Below are positions 5,896-11,537 of a DNA stretch of 11,537 nt, one piece after another. The translations under genes were made by a program, and so were the position numbers. The notes beneath the pieces are model-generated. The model did no database searches and was not told the origin of the DNA. It saw only the letters and a program-made list of their open reading frames with translations. Origin of the DNA: Chitinophagaceae bacterium (GTDB taxonomy: Bacteria > Bacteroidota > Bacteroidia > Chitinophagales > Chitinophagaceae); the NCBI GenBank assembly GCA_019454915.1, contig JACFNM010000101.1, positions 1 through 11,537 on the forward strand, read 5' to 3'. Position 1 is the first letter of the stretch. Each line of letters starts with the position of its first letter.

Positions 5896-7842
5896 ATGAA
5901 TAAGTATCTTCTCCTTTTCACCTCTTTGTTTCTCTTTTCATCTGTACGCTCCCAGGATAATAATTTACTCGGCAGTAAATATAGTTTGGAGCAATTGAAA
6001 GCAATCATCATTCCCCAAAATGAATGGATTCCCTTTCCCCATATCTCTGACAGAGAAGGCTGGAACCGGGCAGACAAGTCTGCTATGAAACTGTTGGTAA
6101 AAAAAGCATCGGCTTATATAAACTACAACTGGCCTTCTATACCAGCCACCACTTCACTCTTAATTGAACGAACCGGGGAAAGAGCCGCGTATGAAAAAAT
6201 CAGCTTTGAGAAAAGACATGTGCTGGGCACGCTGTTATTGGCGGAAATCTACGAGAATAAAGGGAGGTTTTTAGACCCCATCATCAACGGTATATGGTCC
6301 ATTTGCGAGGAGTCTTTTTGGGGCGCCTCCGCCCATCTGCCCCGTACGCCGGAAAACGCCGGGCTGATGGATGTGTCAAAACCCTTTGTTGATCTGTTCA
6401 GTGCAGAAACGGCAACCTATCTGGCATGGATAGATTATTTTTTGGGAAAACAATTGGACAAGGTTTCTCCGCAAATAAGGAGAAGAATATCGTATGAAGT
6501 GACCAACCGGATATTCACACCCCTAATGACTGTACCGCATGGTTGGATGAAAGCCAACGCTAACGGTAGGCCGCCTAATAACTGGAATCCCTGGATTTGT
6601 TCCAACTGGTTGAACACCGCATTATTGTTAGAGAAAGATGAAACGAAGCGCGTGAATATGGTGTATAAAATTCTCCAGGTATTGGATCAATTTCTGAATC
6701 CTTACCCGGAAGATGGAGGCTGTGATGAAGGTCCGGGGTATTGGGGAGCGGCCGCGGCTTCCCTATACGATAATATTGCGCTGCTGAATCTTGCCTCACA
6801 CAATGCGTTTCAATATATGTTTGCCGACGAGAAGGTGAAGAACATGGCGCGGTATATTTACCGGGCGCAGATCAGTAAAGATTATTTTATTGACTTTGCC
6901 GACGCTGACCCAAAACCGAAGATGGCTGCGGGTATGATCTACCGGTTTGGTAAAGATATAGGAGACACTTCCATGATGCAATTCGGGGCTTTTTACCGTG
7001 ACGACCAAAGTAAAGAATGGAGCAGTTTCCATTTCTTCCGGATTTTTTTTGAAGTTTTTATGCGGGGTGAATTGCGCGAGGCCAAACAATCCTTACCCCT
7101 GCCGGCTGACGTTTGGCTTCCGGGAATCCAGGTGATGATCGCGAGAGATAAGGAAAAAACGTATAAGGGTTTCTTCCTCGCCGCCAAAGGAGGAAATAAT
7201 GATGAAAGTCATAACCACAACGATGTGGGCAGTTACATCGTTTATTATGATGGGCTGCCGGTTATCATTGATGTTGGCAGAGGCACCTACACTAAAAAAA
7301 CCTTCAGCGATAAGAGATATGACATCTGGTACAACTGCTCGGATTATCATAATCTGCCTACGATTAATGGCCACACCCAGCCTCCGGGATTTAAATACCG
7401 GGCATCCGATGTTTCTTACCAAAAAGGCCCGAAAAGCAGTTCCATTTCCATGAATATAGCGACGGCCTATCCGGCAAAAGCAGGTATTCAGCAATGGCAA
7501 AGAACCATACGGCTCAATAGAACAAAAAACGTTGAGATTATTAATAAGATATTTATGCCAAAAGAAGGCAGGTTCACCGAGCACATGATGACCTGCTATC
7601 CGGTATCAAAGAAAAAAGACGGGGAAGTGGTCATTCATTACAAAACCGAAACAGGAGGTGATAAAAACATAGTGGTTAGGTACGACCCTGCATTGATGCA
7701 GGTGGACATTGAAAAACTCTCTCTCACGGCTATGGAAAACAAAGGTGTACTGGATAAGTGGGGTGACACCATTCACCGGATTAATTTTTCGGGGAAGACT
7801 ACAGGACGAAGTACGATCAAATTTATCGTAGAAGTTGACTGA
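5896..7842 (+). CDS. Secreted heparinase II/III family protein (polysaccharide lyase-like)
   Basis: This 648-residue exported enzyme is expected to cleave uronic-acid-containing polysaccharide by beta-elimination in the periplasm or at the surface. The N terminus MNKYLLLFTSLFLFSSVRSQ is a clear Sec signal, which decides the start at 5896; the frame is open to an upstream ATG at 5842, but that would bury the signal. An alpha/alpha-toroid domain follows, with GRPPNNWNPW (about 224-233) and CDEGPGYWGAAAASLYD (276-292). The C-terminal heparinase II/III-like beta domain contains SHNHNDVGSYIVYYDGLP (438-455), IDVGRGTY, and a later SDYHNLPTINGHTQPPG. By comparison with heparinase III-type lyases, an Asn in NNWN, Tyr282 and a His in SHNHND are candidate catalytic residues. 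Length and motif order are normal. A weak promoter-like TAAGTTTA lies at 5871. Substrate (heparin-like, alginate-like or other) cannot be told from sequence. Confidence 0.88.
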   Translation: MNKYLLLFTSLFLFSSVRSQDNNLLGSKYSLEQLKAIIIPQNEWIPFPHISDREGWNRADKSAMKLLVKKASAYINYNWPSIPATTSLLIERTGERAAYEKISFEKRHVLGTLLLAEIYENKGRFLDPIINGIWSICEESFWGASAHLPRTPENAGLMDVSKPFVDLFSAETATYLAWIDYFLGKQLDKVSPQIRRRISYEVTNRIFTPLMTVPHGWMKANANGRPPNNWNPWICSNWLNTALLLEKDETKRVNMVYKILQVLDQFLNPYPEDGGCDEGPGYWGAAAASLYDNIALLNLASHNAFQYMFADEKVKNMARYIYRAQISKDYFIDFADADPKPKMAAGMIYRFGKDIGDTSMMQFGAFYRDDQSKEWSSFHFFRIFFEVFMRGELREAKQSLPLPADVWLPGIQVMIARDKEKTYKGFFLAAKGGNNDESHNHNDVGSYIVYYDGLPVIIDVGRGTYTKKTFSDKRYDIWYNCSDYHNLPTINGHTQPPGFKYRASDVSYQKGPKSSSISMNIATAYPAKAGIQQWQRTIRLNRTKNVEIINKIFMPKEGRFTEHMMTCYPVSKKKDGEVVIHYKTETGGDKNIVVRYDPALMQVDIEKLSLTAMENKGVLDKWGDTIHRINFSGKTTGRSTIKFIVEVD

Positions 7843-7860
7843 CACGCCTTCTCAAATAAG

Positions 7861-7895
7861 ATATCGTTCACCCCGCAATCCCGATTGAACGATAT
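7861..7895 (+). terminator. 10-bp perfect inverted repeat after the lyase gene
   Basis: ATATCGTTCA (7861-7870) and TGAACGATAT (7886-7895) are exact reverse complements separated by 15 bases, 18 bp after the lyase stop. There is no T-run after it, so it may be a 3'-end stem or rho-dependent structure rather than an intrinsic terminator. A protein-binding dyad is the alternative. Confidence 0.4.
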
Positions 7896-7941
7896 GGAAT
7901 AATAAGTTGCTCTTCGTCTGATAAGGGTAGACGCAATTTTC

Positions 7942-7984
7942 AAAAACAGGGGCAGCAGGTTTATAATACTAACCTGCTGCCCTG
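7942..7984 (-). terminator. Intrinsic terminator downstream of the susD remnant
   Basis: GGGCAGCAGGTT (7950-7961) pairs over 12 bp with AACCTGCTGCCC (7971-7982) around a 9-base loop. On the minus strand the stem is followed by CTGTTTTTGAAAATT. It lies about 30 bp after the SusD stop codon at 8016. It is well preserved although the gene it served is broken. Confidence 0.8.
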
Positions 7985-8015
7985 TTCATTGCTATCAAAT
8001 GATTATAGGCTTTGA

Positions 8016-8777
8016 TTAGCGATAACCCGGATTTTGTACCAGGGTTCCCGATGACATGTCTATCTGAACCTGGGGTATCGGGAAATACTCATTTTTATTT
8101 GGAGTAAATCTAACTCCCGGAATATCATTGGTGATAGCTCCTTCATAAGCGGCATACGCATTGATTACCGCATCAGCATCACCCCATCTTACCAAATCGA
8201 AGAAACGATGACCTTCCATGGCAAATTCCAGCTTACGTTCAAACTTCACCGCTTTGCGCGCCTGCGCCTGGTCAGTCCAGGGATTTGTGTATAGTCCAAT
8301 GGTGTAGTTAGCTGCATTGCTACCGCCATTCTGCACAAAATCCGCAGGATTCGCTGCTCTTTACCGCACCTGGTTCACATAACCTCTTGCGTTTTCCAGC
8401 GTACCGGCTTCCACTTCAGCCTCAGCCGCCCACAATAATACATCAGCAAAACGAATTAAGCTATAGTTGAGTGCAGTGGTTGGCGCCCAGGTTTCGTTGG
8501 ATGCATTATCACCGGCAATACCTTCTTCACTCTTCGGATACACGTTCTTGATAGGAAGATAAGGACCTGCATCCACCTGGTTGCGGATCCAGTCTTTTCC
8601 CGGGTGCACTCCCCAATCCAGGTAGGGGATACCTCTTCTACCCATTGTTCTGTCGATACGGGGATCCAGGTTACCGGCATCCGGAGTAAAACGAGAACTG
8701 GAAGCTATACCCATATCATTCTTTACTGTTATTACCGGAATAGGAGAAGTTGGATGAAAAGCGCGGTTGTGGGGCAA
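8016..8777 (-). pseudogene. RagB/SusD family lipoprotein, 5'-truncated and interrupted by an in-frame stop
   Basis: SusD proteins are surface lipoproteins that bind glycans and lid a SusC porin. Two blocks in one reading frame give the C-terminal half. The first (8777-8364) reads KNDMGIASSSRFTPDAGNLD, MGRRGIPYLDWG, ALNYSLIRFADVLLWAAEAE and GYVNQVR. It meets a TAA at 8363-8361. The frame then continues without a shift as RAANPADFVQNGG and FERKLEFAMEGHRFFDLVRW to the normal end NPGYR at 8016. The join GYVNQVR-stop-RAANP fits the usual SusD run with only one codon replaced, so a single nonsense change is the simplest account. The N-terminal half (signal, lipobox, TPR region) is absent: recognisable SusD ends at about 8730, and a TAG lies in frame at 8783-8781. 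No SusC gene is present. Probably non-functional; a sequencing error could explain the TAA but not the missing 5' part. Confidence 0.85.
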
Positions 8778-8913
8778 AGGCTATTCCTTTTGAATTCCTT
8801 CTACTGGCAGTTGAACATTTAACAAGAATACCCTCTTCGCCTTAAGACGTACCACCTGGTCTTTTGATTAGTAGCGCCACAGTAGACTATGACGCTTACC
8901 TCACCACCGGCGG
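8778..8913. other. Junction region upstream of the susD remnant, no assignable gene
   Basis: On the minus strand, in the same frame as the SusD remnant, a short run between TAA (8870-8868) and TAG (8783-8781) reads KDQVVRLKAKRVFLLNVQ and continues QLPVEGIQKE. It is not SusD-like and I recognise no family. The stretch probably contains the deletion or insertion end that removed the susD 5' half. Confidence 0.35.
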
Positions 8914-9132
8914 CTAAACGACATACCATTGACCGTTATCGTCTTTGCTGTAGCTGAGACCATTGCTCATCTCATGCACCGCGCGGCCCGTCTTTTCACT
9001 GACATAGTTCCTCTTTTCATATACACGCACACCATTATTTTCCCTGGTAAGATATACCACCAGAGCCGGCAGCCCCGGCGCCACTTCGTGCAGCCATTGC
9101 TCATCGCTTTCTCTTACAAATGCGGAACTCAT
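8914..9132 (-). CDS. Small hypothetical protein, conserved-looking (72 residues)
   Basis: An ATG at 9132 starts a 72-residue product beginning MSSAFVRESDEQWLHEVAPG, with a central LVVYLTRENNGVRVYEKRNY and ending SYSKDDNGQWYVV. It has no signal peptide or membrane segment, is acidic and rich in Trp/Tyr, and looks like a compact cytosolic domain. The overall form resembles short uncharacterised proteins I associate with Chitinophagaceae, but I cannot name a family. It is intact and lies inside an otherwise decayed stretch, on the same strand as the broken susD; the two need not be linked in function. Confidence 0.6.
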   Translation of the reverse strand: MSSAFVRESDEQWLHEVAPGLPALVVYLTRENNGVRVYEKRNYVSEKTGRAVHEMSNGLSYSKDDNGQWYVV

Positions 9133-9596
9133 ACCTATGTGTTTCGTGTAAAGTTAACTCAAAATAAACTTTCACTTTGTTCATAGTTTCAACCCTACTA
9201 TACGAAAGGCGTGACGGCGAAGAAAGGAGAGTCCGGCTATACAAACATCAATGCGAGAAGACCTACCTCAGGGTGAGAGCGTTTACAGCGTATTTTCTAA
9301 GAATCTGATTTGAATACTTTTTATCTGTCCGGTGGGATAAATTTGGGGTTTTCACCAACAACTGAAGCCAGGAACAGCACAGTGTTATCTTTTAACTACT
9401 TCGCCACTCCGGACAGTTCTGTACTCAGCCCGCACATTGTGGAGAGCTATATCCTCTCTTACAATCGATGAGACATCAACTTACAGGAGCAAGCAAAGAC
9501 ACTGCTACGGCGATAGAGGTAGCCATAAAAATAATTACCGGTTGACAAACGCCAACCGGTAATATATAGTCTTCTTTATTATAACAATCCCTACAA
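9133..9596. other. 464-bp stretch without a convincing gene; possible coding remnant
   Basis: No full gene is seen on either strand. On the plus strand, between TAA (9298-9300) and TGA (9469-9471), a start-less frame of 56 codons reads like protein, e.g. TFYLSGGINLGFSPTTEAR and SFNYFATPDSSVLSPHIVES, with the polar/hydrophobic pattern of a beta-barrel or beta-sandwich. It could be a fragment of an outer-membrane protein gene or chance. The right end holds the terminator at 9534-9563. Confidence 0.35.
9525..9563 (-). terminator. Intrinsic terminator of the right-hand oxidoreductase operon
   Basis: ATTACCGGTTG (9534-9544) pairs perfectly over 11 bp with CAACCGGTAAT (9553-9563), loop 8 bases. 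On the minus strand the stem is followed by TATTTTTATGG. It lies about 33 bp after the stop of the oxidoreductase gene ending at 9597. Confidence 0.8.
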
Positions 9597-11030
9597 TCAA
9601 AACTCACGGTAGTCGCCGGCTAAATATTGATTTGCCTTCTCTTCTTTAAACCTCGCATTTTCTGCATCCCAGTGTAAAGTCTCGCCCGGGAAGCGGCCCG
9701 CAATGGTTCCCAATAAAATAGTCTCGGTCAGTCTTGCTGCATACTCAAAAGGAGCCGTAGTGGTACCCTTGCCCAAACAGGCGTCAACAAATTGATGATA
9801 ATGCTTAGGACCTTCGAGATCGTAATCACGGACAGGCTCGCCAAGGTTATGTTCTGCTGATATCCTGGCTATCTCTTTGGAAATATCTACGTACTTGCCA
9901 TTCTTACCAATCTTTCTCGGGAGTTGCATAAAGTGAGGTAATAATAATCTGCCCTTTTCACCTACAAACATGGCTCCCTGTTCCGGCAATTCATTTTCGG
10001 CCGATACGCCAGCGTCTAAAGAAATTTTATCTTTCGCATTTGCTATCCCGCTCTTTTTATCTTTTGTTACGTCCATTCCGGGTAATATCAAATCATCAGA
10101 CATGCGCGGCGCGCCCGGGCCATCGTACCAAATCCATTTTAAAGATTTGGCTGTGTATTGCGTACCCGGAAATTCATAGGTAACAATGTTGTGCTCCGGA
10201 AAACCAAATCCGTTAGAAGGTCTGCATTCGGTCATGACCGTCAACGGAACATCCAGCGCAAGTGCATTATATGGAGTGTCAAAAATATGTACACCCATAT
10301 CACCCAGCGTACCACATCCGTAATCCATAAGTTTTCTCCAGTTACCGGGATGGTACATATTCTTTTTATAGGGTCGTTTTTTTGAAGTGCCTAACCAAAG
10401 GTTCCAATCTAACTGTTCCGGAATCGGATCTTCTCCCTCAGGCAATGGCCCGTCGTAACCCCAGTTTTTGGGTGACCAGGCATGTACGGTGTGTACTTTC
10501 CCGATGATACCTGACTGAATCAAAAGGGTCGCCAGTTTATAATCATAGAAAGAATGTACCTGAATACCCATTTGGGTGACCAGTCCTTTTTCAGCAGCCA
10601 GTTTCTTCATCGCCCTGGATTCAGCTACATAGTGGGTCAATGGTTTTTGACAATACACAGGTTTATTCATCCTCATCGCCATCAACGATGCAGGAGCATG
10701 TGTATGATCAGGCGTGGAAACAATTACAGCATCAATCTCATTCGCCATTTCCCGCAACATATCCCTATAGTCAAAAAATATTCTTGCTTTTGGATGCATT
10801 TTGTGCGCAACAGAGAGATTAATAGCGTCCACATCGCAAAGTGCCGTCACCTCCACTGCAGGATGGGATGAGATGGCTTTCAGATCCGCCATTCCCATAT
10901 TCGCTACACCGATATGAGCCGTCCTCAGTTTTCCATTCGGAGCGCCCCCTTTTGCTTTTAAAAAAGAAGGCACAAACATGATTCCCAATGCGCCTGCGAC
11001 GCTGTTTTTGATAAATTGTCTTTTGTTCAT
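9597..11030 (-). CDS. Exported Gfo/Idh/MocA family oxidoreductase (second copy type)
   Basis: This 477-residue NAD(P)-dependent oxidoreductase belongs to the same exported subgroup as the gene at 4057 but is clearly diverged. The N terminus NKRQFIKNSVAGALGIMFVP resembles a Tat signal with Lys-Arg in place of Arg-Arg, so Tat use is likely but less certain. The nucleotide-binding loop is IGVANMG (40-46), an unusual form with Ala at the second Gly position. VSTPDHTHAPAS and CQKPLTH (127-133) keep the catalytic Lys. LDWNLWLGTSKKRPYKKN, MDYGCGTLGDMGVHIFDTPY and an extended C-terminal part ending NQYLAGDYREF follow. ATG at 11030 is unambiguous. It lies 10 bp after a DUF1080 gene, so the two are co-transcribed, and a terminator follows it. 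A role in oxidising a glycoside for cleavage by the partner is inferred from the pairing; substrate unknown. Confidence 0.9.
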   Translation of the reverse strand: MNKRQFIKNSVAGALGIMFVPSFLKAKGGAPNGKLRTAHIGVANMGMADLKAISSHPAVEVTALCDVDAINLSVAHKMHPKARIFFDYRDMLREMANEIDAVIVSTPDHTHAPASLMAMRMNKPVYCQKPLTHYVAESRAMKKLAAEKGLVTQMGIQVHSFYDYKLATLLIQSGIIGKVHTVHAWSPKNWGYDGPLPEGEDPIPEQLDWNLWLGTSKKRPYKKNMYHPGNWRKLMDYGCGTLGDMGVHIFDTPYNALALDVPLTVMTECRPSNGFGFPEHNIVTYEFPGTQYTAKSLKWIWYDGPGAPRMSDDLILPGMDVTKDKKSGIANAKDKISLDAGVSAENELPEQGAMFVGEKGRLLLPHFMQLPRKIGKNGKYVDISKEIARISAEHNLGEPVRDYDLEGPKHYHQFVDACLGKGTTTAPFEYAARLTETILLGTIAGRFPGETLHWDAENARFKEEKANQYLAGDYREF

Positions 11031-11040
11031 GATCTGATGC

Positions 11041-11537
11041 TTATCGTTTTTTTATTTTTATGTTTCTGAACCAGATCGGGCTTGAGTGGTCCTGTAAAGC
11101 AATATAACCCGTCTTGAATTTTCCGTAATCGGGGCTGTTTTTCCACTTATCGGAGTTCTTCTTTTCATACCAGGCTTCGTCCCAGGGAACAAAGGATACA
11201 ATCATTTTCCCGTTGAGCCAATGTTCCACCCTTTCAGGAGTGAATACTATTTTCGAACTATTCCACTCTCCTACCGGATGCAGGATTTTATCAGGGTCCG
11301 GCGGATGCATGGCGTAGTCTGCTCCCGTCTGTTGCAAAGGCTTCAACTCTTCCGGATGATCTTTATAGCCGAGGCTGGTATTATATGCCGTCAGATCATG
11401 GATGCTCGCATAGTTTTCGTCGTCAATCAACTGATATTCCGGGGCTACTGAAGGAGGTCCATCGTATCCTTCTTTTACATGATAAAAGATTCCGCTATTG
11501 CCTCCTTTTGGCAACTTCCATTCAAGATACAGTTCAA
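11041..11537 (-). CDS. DUF1080 (3-keto-disaccharide hydrolase) family protein, 5' end outside window
   Basis: The frame is open to the right edge, so only the last 164 codons are seen. The domain reads ELYLEWKLPKGGNSGIFYHV, then a family-typical PEYQLIDDENYASI, an insertion rich in Pro/Asp (MHPPDPDKILHPVGEWN), VEHWLNGKMIVSF, and the closing GYIALQDHSSPIWFRNIKIKK. The insertion and the EYQLIDDE block set it apart from the 221-residue lipoprotein at 3328, so the two DUF1080 proteins are not recent duplicates and may act on different glycosides. A signal peptide cannot be judged. Gene order is DUF1080 then oxidoreductase, the reverse of the left-hand pair. Confidence 0.9.
   Translation of the reverse strand, partial: ELYLEWKLPKGGNSGIFYHVKEGYDGPPSVAPEYQLIDDENYASIHDLTAYNTSLGYKDHPEELKPLQQTGADYAMHPPDPDKILHPVGEWNSSKIVFTPERVEHWLNGKMIVSFVPWDEAWYEKKNSDKWKNSPDYGKFKTGYIALQDHSSPIWFRNIKIKKR

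Noticed and set aside
7093..7584. 163-codon minus-strand ORF
   Set aside because: It is fully antisense to the well-supported lyase gene with no domain or promoter; a shadow frame.
8361..8363. Stop-codon recoding (e.g. readthrough) in susD
   Set aside because: TAA is not a selenocysteine or pyrrolysine codon, and the gene also lacks its 5' half, so simple decay is the better account.
8929..9186. 85-codon plus-strand ORF
   Set aside because: It is antisense to the 72-residue small gene, whose sequence is far more protein-like.
10554..10871. 105-codon plus-strand ORF
   Set aside because: It lies inside the right-hand oxidoreductase gene on the opposite strand and reads as low-meaning His/Arg-rich sequence.
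1..11537. tRNA, rRNA, riboswitch or CRISPR array
   Set aside because: Nothing with the needed conserved shape or regular spacing was seen by eye on either strand; a covariance-model scan would be the decisive test.

Overview
The window looks like chromosomal DNA of a Bacteroidota species, most likely Chitinophagaceae (Chitinophaga/Niabella/Niastella-like). The reasons are a SusD/RagB remnant, an RHS core cassette of the Bacteroidota type, DUF1080 proteins paired with signal-bearing Gfo/Idh/MocA oxidoreductases, a heparinase II/III-like lyase, start regions without Shine-Dalgarno sequences, and a TTTG / TAnnTTTG promoter match. The family-level placement is inference.

Layout. Positions 1-824 (minus) hold the C-terminal part of an RHS-repeat protein. 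It runs off the left edge, and its 5' end is broken beside a strong dyad. Positions 825-1063 have no recognisable gene but contain a GC-rich patch. murB (1064-2098, minus) is an intact peptidoglycan housekeeping gene. Diverging from it are a doubtful 43-codon ORF and a cytosolic Gfo/Idh/MocA dehydrogenase (2288-3295, plus). Converging on that gene is a two-gene minus-strand unit: an exported Gfo/Idh oxidoreductase (5502-4057) followed by a DUF1080 lipoprotein (3993-3328). Then come a short orphan ORF with a textbook terminator (5653-5838, minus) and a secreted heparinase II/III-family protein (5896-7842, plus).

Positions 7843-9596 are a decayed stretch. It holds a SusD fragment that lacks its 5' half and carries an in-frame TAA, a small protein of a possibly conserved type (8914-9132, minus), and about 460 bp without a convincing gene. 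The right side holds a second pair in a 10-bp-spaced operon: a DUF1080 protein (cut by the right edge, 11041-11537) and another exported Gfo/Idh oxidoreductase (9597-11030), closed by an intrinsic terminator at 9534-9563.

How the genes could work together: in Bacteroides, some Gfo/Idh enzymes oxidise a glycoside to the 3-keto form, and DUF1080 (3-keto-disaccharide hydrolase) proteins then cleave it. Two such pairs, one further cytosolic oxidoreductase and a polysaccharide-lyase-like enzyme fit a saccharide-degrading locus. The broken SusD and the absence of SusC suggest that the outer-membrane uptake part has been lost here or is supplied elsewhere. No CRISPR array, tRNA, rRNA, transposase or phage gene was seen. 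No clearly new system is evident; the doubled oxidoreductase/DUF1080 pairs around a lyase are the best candidate for something worth functional study.
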